From JAAAOZ01 sp964496595 (GTDB lineage: Bacteria > Chloroflexota > Anaerolineae > B4-G1 > SLSP01): DNA of 12,960 nucleotides. The DNA lies in contig CAZCAI010000137.1 of NCBI GenBank assembly GCA_964496595.1, positions 1-12,960 of the forward strand, in the 5' to 3' direction. A program made the translations under genes and the position numbers. Positions 1 through 12,960 of the stretch are shown piece after piece. Within the stretch, counting starts at the first letter, position 1. The number at the start of each line of letters is the position of its first letter. The notes beneath the pieces are model-generated. The model did not search any database, was not told the DNA's origin, and saw only the letters and a program-made list of their open reading frames with translations.

Positions 1-101
1 TGAACTTCACCGTTTTATGGGTTGTTTTTGATCCCTTGATTCATTGCGCATCCCGAGTGGCTTCGTAAATTTATTCGCCGGACGTCTTTTAGGTCTGCGG
101 T

Positions 102-117
102 ACTACCTCCCGGTAGT
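102..117. promoter_or_regulatory. Candidate operator: perfect 6-bp inverted repeat upstream of the sensor gene
   Basis: The arms ACTACC and GGTAGT are perfect reverse complements separated by TCCC. The element lies immediately upstream of a -10 hexamer and covers the place where a -35 box would be. The same CTACC/GGTAG half-site recurs twice in front of the next gene, and these are the two promoter-bearing gaps of the window. E. coli NarL is known to bind heptamers of the type TACYYMT, often as inverted pairs, and gene 1 ends in a NarL/LuxR-type DNA-binding domain, so autoregulation is a reasonable inference. No binding is shown. Confidence 0.55.
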
Positions 118-123
118 CTGGGT

Positions 124-129
124 TATAAT
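124..129 (+). promoter_or_regulatory. Candidate -10 box (TATAAT) of the sensor gene promoter
   Basis: This is a perfect TATAAT in an AT-rich stretch, placing a transcription start near 136 and leaving a leader of roughly 37 nt before the ATG at 173. No good -35 hexamer is present 16-18 bp upstream; that position is occupied by the inverted repeat at 102-117. This would fit a regulator-dependent promoter, but the match could also be chance in AT-rich DNA. Confidence 0.45.
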
Positions 130-172
130 TAGTTAGAATATAGGTTGAGACGCAGAAGTCCGGGGGTTGATA

Positions 173-3100
173 ATGATTACTTGGAACAAGCTATCGCATT
201 GGGTGTTGCTGACGATCTTCCTCGCTGGGATCTGTGGCGGGATGCAGACTGCCAGCATACAGGCACAGGGAAGCGATGCGCCAGAGGGGCGCTTATCCCC
301 AGAGTTGCATTTCACCCATCTGACCACGGCGGATGGCCTTTCGCACAATCACATCACCGTGATTATGCAGGATCGCCAGGGTTTCATCTGGATCGGCGCG
401 CAGGATGGTCTCAATTGCTTCGACGGTTACGAGTTCACCACCTACCGCTATGATCCCAATGACCCTCACAGCCTGAGCAATAATCACGTGCGCGATATCA
501 TCGAGGATGCCGACGGCGCGCTGTGGATCGCGACGCAGGGGGGCGGCCTAAATCGCTTCGATCCGCTCACCGAGTCCTTCACGCGCTACCCGACGAGCGC
601 CGGCAGCGGCATGCTCTTCTCAGTCTTCCAGGATCGCGCCGGGGCCTTGTGGGTCGGCGGCTCGCCGCCGCTGGAGCTGGAAAGCCTGGATGCAGCGCAG
701 GTCGCTGCCGTAAACGCCGGCGCGCTGATCACGCCCACGTTCCGGCATTTTGATGTGGCTGTGACGCCCGAAGATGACTTCCGCGGCGGTGTGCAGGCCA
801 TCGTCGAGGATGCCGGCGGCGCGCTGTGGCTGGCGGCGGATCTGGCGCTGATCCGGTTCTTGCCGGCGGCCGGCGCGGCAGCGATGACCGCCTACGCCCC
901 GCACCCTCAAGAGAAGCGCCTCAACGCCATCGCCTTGGATGCCGAGGGCGATCTGTGGGTCGGCGGCGCGACCGGCCTCCACAAATTTGATCCGATCACA
1001 GAGCACTTTACGAGTTACGATATAGATTTTGAAATCGATGCGCTTTACGTGGACGGTGACACGCTCTGGATAGGCGGGCTGGGGCTTTATGCCTTTGATC
1101 TGCTAACTGAACGGGTTACACGAAGATATGTCCATCGAGAAAATGACCTCACGAGTCTCGTTGGCGAGGTCGTCACGACGATGTTCAAGGATGCCGGCGG
1201 CGTGCTGTGGATCGGGACGCACAATGGCATCAGCACATTCGATCCGCGCCAGGAGCAGTTCACCCATTACCGCCACGATCCGGACGATCCGGCGAGCCTT
1301 TCCGACGATCTGGTGCAGGCGATTGCCGGCGCTCCTGATGGCGCGGTCTGGCTGGCGACGCCGCAGATGATCGACCGCCTGGACCCGACGACGGGGGACG
1401 TGACGCATTATGACCCGCTCCCCGGGGCGCGCCCGCTCCCCGGGCCGGGCGTCACCGCGCTCCTCAGAGATCACAACGGTGACGTTTGGATTGGCGCCGG
1501 CGACCGCGTGCTTCGGCTGGATACAGCGACCGGCGATATCGAGGTGTACGATGCTCTGCACGCGCGGGCGCGCCCCGGCCCGCCGCCGAATCTCGCGGCC
1601 ATCGTGGAAGATCATAACGGCGACGTCTGGATCGCGATGGCGTTGGTAGGATTGCATCACTTTGACCGCCAAACCGGGGCCTTCCACACCTATCTGCTTG
1701 AAAACAAGATAGAAGCGATGCGCGAGGATGCGCCCCAGACCATTGTCACGAATCGTCTCTCTGCGCTCCACGTTGACCGCAATGGCGATCTCTGGATCGG
1801 CTATCAGGATGGTATGCTCAGCCGCTACGATGTCGAGACGGCGGCCTTCTCCCATTATGGCTTCGATCCGGCGGCGGAGCGAGGCCAGTTGGGCTGGATT
1901 CAGGATATCTACGCCGAGGGCGATCTCCTTTGGTTGGCGACCCGCAGCGGCCTGGTGCGCTTCGATCCGTCCGATGCGACAGCGGAACCGGCGATCCGCC
2001 GCTACACCGAGAAGGACGGTCTGCCGGCCGCCTACGTCCAGAGTATCCTCCCGGAGCCGGGCGGTCGCCATCTGTGGTTGGGCACGACGAAGGGGTTGGC
2101 GCGCTTCGATCCGCGCACCGAAGCCTTCGACAACTTCGACGCCGCCGATGGCCTGGGCGGCAATGCCTTCAATCCGGGCGCGGCCTGGCAGGCGCCGGAT
2201 GGCGCGCCCGATGCCGGGCGCATGTACTTTGGCGGCGCGCACGGCCTCACGGCATTCTACCCCGATCAAATCACCCTGAGCGATTATCAGCCGCCGGTCG
2301 TCTTGACGGAGCTGCGCCTGGCGAACGAACCGGTCTCGCCGGGCGCGGATGCTCTGCTCCAACGTCCGATCTGGGCCGCCGAGCAGTTGACGTTGCGCCA
2401 CGATGACGATCTGGTCTCCTTCGCGTTCGCCGCGCTGGACTACGCCTCGACTGCCTGGGCGACCAAATCGCCCAAGCAGCGCTATCGCTACCGGTTGGAG
2501 GGGCTGGAGACCGCGTGGGTCGAGGTGGACAGCCAGCAGCGCTTCGCCACCTACACCCATCTGCCGGCGGGAGAGTATGTCTTCCGCGTGCAGGGTACGA
2601 ATGCCAGCGGCGTGTGGAGCACGCACGAGGCGACGCTGGCGCTGACGGTGTTGCCCGCTTGGTGGGAGACGGGCTGGTTTCGCGGCGGGCTGTTGCTGGT
2701 GATCACGGCCCTCGTCGGTGGTGTGGTGCACTGGCGCATCTCCGATATCCGCCGCCGCAACGCCGAATTGGAGACGCAGGTCGTCGCGCGCACGCAGGAG
2801 CTTTCTGAGGAGAAGGCCCACGTCGAGACGGCGCACGCGGTCTTGCGCACGGTGTTGGATAATTTGGATGCGCTGATCTATGTGGCGGATATGCATAGCC
2901 ACGAGATTCTCTTCGCCAACGCGCAGATGCGGGAAATCTTCGGCGGCGTCGAAGGGGGCGTCTGTTGGCAAGCGCTGCAGGAGGGCCAGGAAGGCCCGTG
3001 CGCTTTCTGCACTAACGCGCGTTTGTTAGATGCGACGGGGCGTCCGACCGGCATCTATCACTGGCAATACCAGAATACGCGCACCGGGCGCTGGTACACC

Positions 3101-4540
3101 GTCGCCGACAGCGCCGTCGAGTGGATCGATGGCCGGCTGGTGCGCCTGTCGATGGCCGCCGACATCACTGAGTATCGCGAGGCGGAGCAGCGGTTGGTGT
3201 CGCAACAGCGGCTACTCGCCGCTTTAGACGAGCGCGAGCGCATCGGGCGGGAGTTGCACGACGACCTGGGCCAGGTGATGGGCTACGTGAACGTCCAGGC
3301 GCAGACGGTGCAAGATCTGCTGGCGCGGGAGGAGAGGGCGCAGGCGCGCGCGGCCCTACACCAATTGATCCAGGTAGCGCAAGCGGCCCACGATGATGTG
3401 CGCAAGTACATCTTGGGCATCCGCACGGCGGTGGATCCGGCGCCGCTCGATTTCCTGACCGCGCTGGAGCACTATCTTCAGGAACTGGAACAGCGGTATG
3501 GGCTGACGGTGCATGTCAATTGGCCGGAAGCGCTGCGCGAAAGCCCGCTCGCGCCCCCCGTCGAGACCCAACTGCTGCGCATCATCCAGGAGGCGCTGAC
3601 CAACGTCTGCAAGCACGCCGGCGCTGCGACAGCCCGCCTCATCTTCACGCTGCACCCGGAGGAGGTGCAGGTCATTATCAGCGATGAGGGCTGTGGCTTC
3701 GATGTCGCCGCCCTCCAATTGCCGTCCTCCAATCCCCACTTTGGCTTGACAATTATGCGCGAGCGGGCCGAGGGCGTGGGCGGCAGCCTGAACATCCGCT
3801 CGCAGCCGGACGGAGGCACGCAGGTGATCGTGCGCCTGCCGCGCGTGTTGGCAGCGGCGGCTGATGCGTCGATGCGGGGTCTGCGCGTTCTCCTGGCCGA
3901 TGATCACGATCTCTACGCGCAGGGGCTGCGTAATCTGCTGGCGGCGCGCGGCGTACAGGTGATCGGTGTGGCTCACGATGGTCAGGAAGCGCTCGCGCTC
4001 GCCCGCGAACTGCTGCCCGATCTCATCCTGATGGATGTGCATATGCCGCACTGCGATGGCCTGGAGGCGACGCGCCAGATCAAGGCCGTCTTGCCGGAGG
4101 TCAAAATCGTGATCCTCACCGTCGCCGCCGATGATGCGACGCTCATCCAGGCGCTTCAGAGCGGGGCGGCGGGCTATCTGCTGAAAAATCTGGAGAGTCG
4201 CCGCTTCTTCGACTTGTTGCGCGAGATCATGCATGGCGAGGAGATCATCTCCCCGACGGTGGCCGCGCGCGCGTTGGCGGAGATGGCCCAGGAGCAGGCG
4301 ACCGGCGCGGCTTCCTCCGCCTCGGAAGAAGCGCCCGTGTCGCTCACCCCGCGCCAGCGCGAGGTCCTGATCCTCCTGACCGAAGGGATGACCTATCTGG
4401 AGATTGCGCAAGAACTCCACATCAGCCATAACACAGTCAAGTACCACGTGACCCACATGCTGGAGCGGCTCGAATTGCAAAGCCGCTACGAGTTGGCCCG
4501 CTACGCGCGGGAGCATGATATCGTCGATACGACGACGTAG
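173..4540 (+). CDS. Hybrid two-component system in one chain: propeller sensor, HisKA_3 histidine kinase, receiver and LuxR-type DNA-binding domain
   Basis: A 1,455-residue membrane sensor kinase fused to its own response regulator. A signal peptide (about 1-31) is followed by 14 blade motifs of the W-[IVL]-[GA] type (about 70-690), enough for two seven-bladed Reg_prop propellers. Then come a Y_Y_Y domain (about 770-831), one membrane helix (about 836-855), a short coiled coil, and a PAS domain (about 890-1000) with C931, C943 and C946. The kinase is NarX/DegS-like: RELHDDLGQ with phospho-acceptor H1029, ATP-lid residues N1144 and DEGCGF from 1171, and FGL from 1190. The receiver starts at about 1234 with acidic D1243/D1244, phospho-acceptor D1288, T1316 and K1338, and a LuxR/NarL helix-turn-helix occupies 1391-1450. 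All key residues are intact. The ATG at 173 is preferred over the TTG at 167 because GGGGG (162-166) then sits 6 nt upstream. The ligand is unknown; in Bacteroides, similarly organised hybrid systems sense oligosaccharides. Confidence 0.93.
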   Translation: MITWNKLSHWVLLTIFLAGICGGMQTASIQAQGSDAPEGRLSPELHFTHLTTADGLSHNHITVIMQDRQGFIWIGAQDGLNCFDGYEFTTYRYDPNDPHSLSNNHVRDIIEDADGALWIATQGGGLNRFDPLTESFTRYPTSAGSGMLFSVFQDRAGALWVGGSPPLELESLDAAQVAAVNAGALITPTFRHFDVAVTPEDDFRGGVQAIVEDAGGALWLAADLALIRFLPAAGAAAMTAYAPHPQEKRLNAIALDAEGDLWVGGATGLHKFDPITEHFTSYDIDFEIDALYVDGDTLWIGGLGLYAFDLLTERVTRRYVHRENDLTSLVGEVVTTMFKDAGGVLWIGTHNGISTFDPRQEQFTHYRHDPDDPASLSDDLVQAIAGAPDGAVWLATPQMIDRLDPTTGDVTHYDPLPGARPLPGPGVTALLRDHNGDVWIGAGDRVLRLDTATGDIEVYDALHARARPGPPPNLAAIVEDHNGDVWIAMALVGLHHFDRQTGAFHTYLLENKIEAMREDAPQTIVTNRLSALHVDRNGDLWIGYQDGMLSRYDVETAAFSHYGFDPAAERGQLGWIQDIYAEGDLLWLATRSGLVRFDPSDATAEPAIRRYTEKDGLPAAYVQSILPEPGGRHLWLGTTKGLARFDPRTEAFDNFDAADGLGGNAFNPGAAWQAPDGAPDAGRMYFGGAHGLTAFYPDQITLSDYQPPVVLTELRLANEPVSPGADALLQRPIWAAEQLTLRHDDDLVSFAFAALDYASTAWATKSPKQRYRYRLEGLETAWVEVDSQQRFATYTHLPAGEYVFRVQGTNASGVWSTHEATLALTVLPAWWETGWFRGGLLLVITALVGGVVHWRISDIRRRNAELETQVVARTQELSEEKAHVETAHAVLRTVLDNLDALIYVADMHSHEILFANAQMREIFGGVEGGVCWQALQEGQEGPCAFCTNARLLDATGRPTGIYHWQYQNTRTGRWYTVADSAVEWIDGRLVRLSMAADITEYREAEQRLVSQQRLLAALDERERIGRELHDDLGQVMGYVNVQAQTVQDLLAREERAQARAALHQLIQVAQAAHDDVRKYILGIRTAVDPAPLDFLTALEHYLQELEQRYGLTVHVNWPEALRESPLAPPVETQLLRIIQEALTNVCKHAGAATARLIFTLHPEEVQVIISDEGCGFDVAALQLPSSNPHFGLTIMRERAEGVGGSLNIRSQPDGGTQVIVRLPRVLAAAADASMRGLRVLLADDHDLYAQGLRNLLAARGVQVIGVAHDGQEALALARELLPDLILMDVHMPHCDGLEATRQIKAVLPEVKIVILTVAADDATLIQALQSGAAGYLLKNLESRRFFDLLREIMHGEEIISPTVAARALAEMAQEQATGAASSASEEAPVSLTPRQREVLILLTEGMTYLEIAQELHISHNTVKYHVTHMLERLELQSRYELARYAREHDIVDTTT

Positions 4541-4567
4541 GCGTAACTTTGCAAGATTAGCTTGTCC

Positions 4568-4611
4568 AATCGCATCGTCTGTTGATCAGATGATGCGATT
4601 TAGCCGTTTTT
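4568..4611 (+). terminator. Probable intrinsic terminator after the sensor gene
   Basis: Two 14-nt arms (4568-4581 and 4587-4600) pair completely, with a single G-T wobble at 4577/4591, around the 5-nt loop TTGAT. A run of five T follows at 4607-4611. The hairpin starts 27 nt after the stop codon of gene 1. The T run is displaced from the stem by 6 nt and the stem is only moderately GC-rich, so termination may be partial. It separates gene 1 from the following cluster, which has its own regulatory DNA. Confidence 0.65.
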
Positions 4612-4617
4612 ATCCCC

Positions 4618-4638
4618 TTGGGTAGCTCCCCTACCCAA
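4618..4638. promoter_or_regulatory. Candidate operator B: perfect 8-bp inverted repeat, outward half-sites
   Basis: The arms TTGGGTAG and CTACCCAA are perfect reverse complements around CTCCC. Read outward, each arm contains TACCCAA, six of seven positions of the E. coli NarL heptamer TACYYMT. No T run follows on either strand, so a terminator role is unlikely. Its centre (4628) is 32 bp from the centre of the next inverted repeat (4660), about three helical turns, which would put two bound dimers on the same face of the DNA. Confidence 0.5.
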
Positions 4639-4652
4639 AAACTCCCCAAATC

Positions 4653-4667
4653 CTACCGCCTGGGTAG
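4653..4667. promoter_or_regulatory. Candidate operator C: CTACC-N5-GGTAG inverted repeat upstream of the gene 2-4 cluster
   Basis: The arms CTACC and GGTAG flank GCCTG. The half-sites have the same orientation as the repeat at 102-117 in front of gene 1, with spacing one base longer. It lies 63 nt upstream of the GTG start of gene 2. Weak -10-like hexamers (TATACA at 4668, TTAAAT at 4681) are nearby, but none has a matching -35 box. The simplest reading is a target of a NarL-type regulator, possibly gene 1. Confidence 0.5.
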
Positions 4668-4716
4668 TATACAGCGCTCCTTAAATCTGATAGGCTTCAA
4701 GAGAGTTCTATGGATT

Positions 4717-4723
4717 GAGGAGG
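4717..4723 (+). promoter_or_regulatory. Strong ribosome binding site deciding the GTG start of gene 2
   Basis: GAGGAGG is a near-complete Shine-Dalgarno sequence and lies 7 nt before the GTG at 4731. No ATG exists at a comparable distance, so the GTG start is well supported. Confidence 0.8.
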
Positions 4724-4730
4724 CTATTTC

Positions 4731-5093
4731 GTGACGCATGCCCATGTCACCAAAGCGATACGCCCTGTGATCATCTGCGGCCAATCCATCTTTGCCAACG
4801 CGCTACAAGCAGCCCTATTAGAAAACGAGAGTTTCATCGTGATGCGCTTTCATCCTTATCTGCCCGCCGTGGTGGAGCGCATCGTGGCGCTGGAGCCGGC
4901 CGTTGTCTTGCTGGAACGCGAGCGCCAGCAAAGCGATCTGGCCTTAGCGTTGCTGGATCAGGGGGTGCCGCTGATCACGTTGGACGTCAACACCAGCGGC
5001 GGGACGCTGCTCACCGGGCGCTACATCCCACTGACTAGCCCTGCCGACCTGGCGCAGGTAGTAGCGCAGATCGTGTCAGTATCAATATCTTGA
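4731..5093 (+). CDS. Small stand-alone receiver-like (pseudo-receiver) protein
   Basis: A 120-residue soluble protein without signal peptide or membrane helix, about the length of one receiver domain. The strand-helix alternation resembles the receiver of gene 1: strand 1 at 12-17, helix 1 at about 19-32, strand 2 at 34-40, helix 2 at 44-55, strand 3 at 57-62, helix 3 at 68-77 and strand 4 at 79-85. The step P-x-V-V-L-L-E (56-62) matches P-D-L-I-L-M-D of gene 1, so E62 takes the place of the phospho-acceptor Asp. The acidic pair after strand 1 is also missing (C16-G17-Q18), as is a clear Lys after strand 5. It probably cannot be phosphorylated normally and may act as a constitutive partner or decoy. 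The family call comes from pattern comparison only; an unrelated alpha/beta protein remains possible. It begins the cluster, 24 nt before gene 3. Confidence 0.8.
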   Translation: MTHAHVTKAIRPVIICGQSIFANALQAALLENESFIVMRFHPYLPAVVERIVALEPAVVLLERERQQSDLALALLDQGVPLITLDVNTSGGTLLTGRYIPLTSPADLAQVVAQIVSVSIS

Positions 5094-5107
5094 GTCAATA
5101 TCTTGAG
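5082..5107. repeat. Perfect tandem duplication of 13 bp across the stop codon of gene 2
   Basis: TCAATATCTTGAG occurs twice in direct succession (5082-5094 and 5095-5107). The first copy contains the TGA stop of gene 2 (5091-5093); the second fills most of the gap to gene 3 and ends just before its ribosome binding site (AAGGAG, 5108-5113). It looks like a recent slippage or duplication event and does not change the reading frame of either gene. Confidence 0.9.
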
Positions 5108-5117
5108 AAGGAGCGAA

Positions 5118-6503
5118 ATGAAACGCACATACCGTTCGAACCTGACCGTTTTATCTGTTCTGGCCCTTTCACTTTTGGCGCCCGCCAGCCTGCGGTGCGC
5201 ACGATCCGCGCCGCCCCCACCTTTGGAGACCGTCGCAGCGCGCCCAGACAGCTCCGCGCCGCTCGGTTATCCCATCGTGGACACCGGGCAGGACGCATGC
5301 TACAACGCCAGCGCCGCGATGGCGTGCCCGGCGGAGGGTGCGGCCTTCTACGGGCAGGATGCCCAAATCACGGGCAACGCGCCGAGCTACACCGCTAACG
5401 GCGAGGGCACAGTCACGGACAACGTCACCGGCTTGATGTGGCAGCAAAGCCCGGACACCGACGGCGACGGCGATATCGACGCCCACGACAAGTTCAACTT
5501 CAGCGAGGCCGGGACGTACTGTGAGAATCTGACGCTGGCCGAGTACGATGACTGGCAGTTGCCCAACATCAAGCAACTCTACTCCCTGATCGACTTTCGT
5601 GGCACGGATCCGCCGCCGGATGGCAGCGTCACTGGCGTGATCCCCTTTATAGATACCGACTACTTTGATTTTGCCTACGGCGATACTGCCGCCGGCGAGC
5701 GCGTAATCGATGCCCAGTTCGCATCCAGCACCGCCTACGTCGCCACAGTGATGAACGACCAGGCCGCCATGTTCGGCGTCAACTTTGGTGATGGGCGCAT
5801 CAAGGGCTATCCCGCCAACAAAGAGTTTTACGTCCGCTGTGTACGCAACGTCGCCGGTTATGGCGTAAACGACTTGAAAGACAACGGCGACGGCACGATT
5901 ACCGACGCTGCCACCGGCCTGATGTGGGCGCGGGATGATAACGGCGCGGGCGTCAACTGGGAGGAAGCGCTGGCCTGGGTGGAAACCCAGAACGCGGCCA
6001 ACTACCTCGGCTACAGCGATTGGCGGCTGCCCAACGCCAAAGAGCTACAGAGCCTGGTGGATTACACCCGCTCGCCGGATACCACTGCCTCCGCCGCCAT
6101 AGATCCGCTCTTTGCTACCACCGTCATCACCAATGAAGCCGACAATCCCGATTTCCCCTACTACTGGAGCGGGACCACCCATCTGCGTTTCGATGGCAGC
6201 GCCACGGATGCGGTCTATATCGCTTTCGGGCGCGGATTGGGTTCGATGGATGATGTCCATGTCATTGACGTGCATGGCGCGGGCTGCCAGCGCAGCGATC
6301 CCAAGGATGGCGATCCGGCGGAGTATCCTTCCTGGGGCCACGGCCCACAGGGCGACGTGCGGCGCGTCTTTAATCACGTTCGCCTCGTGCGGGATGCGGA
6401 CGCTACGCCGCCCCACAGCGCAGGGGCAATCTACCTGCCGTTGGTGTTGCGCCGTTCTGTTGAGCGACAACAAGTGCGCCAGGTCTCGTTCCTGGGCAAT
6501 TAA
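5118..6503 (+). CDS. Secreted protein with two Lcl/DUF1566 domains
   Basis: A 461-residue secreted protein. The ATG at 5118 is chosen because AAGGAG (5108-5113) lies 4 nt upstream and because it begins a normal signal peptide (about 1-31, hydrophobic core 9-22); the in-frame TTG at 5103 would overlap the ribosome site. Two DUF1566 (Lcl C-terminal-type) repeats follow. The first runs from about 96 to 244 and has V-T-D-N-V-T-G-L-M-W (99-108) and DWQLPNIKQL (145-154). The second runs from about 259 to 426 and has I-T-D-A-A-T-G-L-M-W (261-270) and DWRLPNAKEL (301-310). Repeat 1 carries an inserted acidic loop DTDGDGDIDAHD (113-124) that looks like a calcium-binding site. Near the C terminus is IYLPLVLR (438-445), a tail I recall from many secreted Chloroflexota proteins. 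Legionella Lcl mediates adhesion and aggregation; a surface or extracellular binding role is inferred here. It shares the cluster with the giant surface protein 32 nt downstream. Confidence 0.88.
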   Translation: MKRTYRSNLTVLSVLALSLLAPASLRCARSAPPPPLETVAARPDSSAPLGYPIVDTGQDACYNASAAMACPAEGAAFYGQDAQITGNAPSYTANGEGTVTDNVTGLMWQQSPDTDGDGDIDAHDKFNFSEAGTYCENLTLAEYDDWQLPNIKQLYSLIDFRGTDPPPDGSVTGVIPFIDTDYFDFAYGDTAAGERVIDAQFASSTAYVATVMNDQAAMFGVNFGDGRIKGYPANKEFYVRCVRNVAGYGVNDLKDNGDGTITDAATGLMWARDDNGAGVNWEEALAWVETQNAANYLGYSDWRLPNAKELQSLVDYTRSPDTTASAAIDPLFATTVITNEADNPDFPYYWSGTTHLRFDGSATDAVYIAFGRGLGSMDDVHVIDVHGAGCQRSDPKDGDPAEYPSWGHGPQGDVRRVFNHVRLVRDADATPPHSAGAIYLPLVLRRSVERQQVRQVSFLGN

Positions 6504-6535
6504 CTTTTAAAAACATCTAGTAAAGGAGCGCCATC

Positions 6536-12960
<6,425 letters not shown>

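Noticed and set aside
167..172. TTG at 167 as start of the sensor gene
   Set aside because: The ATG at 173, two codons later, has a GGGGG stretch at usable spacing, while the TTG directly abuts it.
1103..2971. A 622-codon open frame on the minus strand inside the sensor gene
   Set aside because: It is antisense to a strongly supported coding frame with many recognised domains. Its predicted protein is Arg/Gln/His-rich without domains, as expected for the mirror of GC-rich code.
3356..4516. A 386-codon minus-strand open frame over the kinase, receiver and helix-turn-helix code
   Set aside because: It lies opposite conserved catalytic motifs, has no ribosome site of note and shows no recognisable domain.
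4618..4638. Inverted repeat considered as a second terminator
   Set aside because: The perfect stem is followed by A-rich DNA on the + strand and G-rich DNA on the other, with no T run. The shared half-site favours an operator.
5103..5117. TTG at 5103 as start of the Lcl-type gene
   Set aside because: It would put the AAGGAG ribosome site inside the coding region. The ATG at 5118 starts a standard signal peptide.

Overview
The window is about 60% GC and holds four genes, all on the + strand: a very large sensor-regulator, then a three-gene cluster of a small receiver-like protein, a secreted Lcl/DUF1566-type protein and the first 2,141 codons of a giant surface protein whose end lies outside the window. 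The style suggests a filamentous member of the Chloroflexota (Anaerolineae/Caldilineae type). The evidence is long calcium-binding and LamG-like surface proteins, a YLPLVLR tail on a secreted protein, and heptanucleotide repeats. The phylum call is recognition from memory, not a computed placement, and is moderately confident.

Layout. Positions 1-172 are leader DNA with a -10 hexamer (124-129) and a CTACC/GGTAG inverted repeat (102-117). Gene 1 (173-4540) is a one-polypeptide two-component system. It has a signal peptide, 14 propeller blades, a Y_Y_Y domain, one membrane helix, a PAS domain with three cysteines, a HisKA_3 kinase with its ATPase domain, a receiver and a LuxR/NarL-type DNA-binding domain. 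A hairpin terminator follows (4568-4611). Two more inverted repeats built from the same CTACC/GGGTAG half-site (4618-4638 and 4653-4667) lie in front of gene 2. Gene 2 (4731-5093) resembles a bare receiver domain with Glu where the phospho-acceptor Asp should be. Gene 3 (5118-6503) is a secreted protein with two Lcl/DUF1566 repeats. Gene 4 (6536 to beyond 12960) is a giant membrane-anchored protein with two thrombospondin-type-3 calcium-binding arrays, several internal membrane helices and at least two LamG-like domains.

How they may work together (inference). Gene 1 would sense an extracytoplasmic ligand through its double propeller, pass phosphate from His to Asp within one chain, and bind the CTACC/GGGTAG repeats. 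It would thereby control itself and the gene 2-4 cluster, which makes cell-surface adhesin-like proteins. This parallels the hybrid two-component systems of Bacteroides, but is built from NarL-family parts instead of AraC-family ones. The Glu-bearing pseudo-receiver between regulator and surface genes is the least expected part of the locus.
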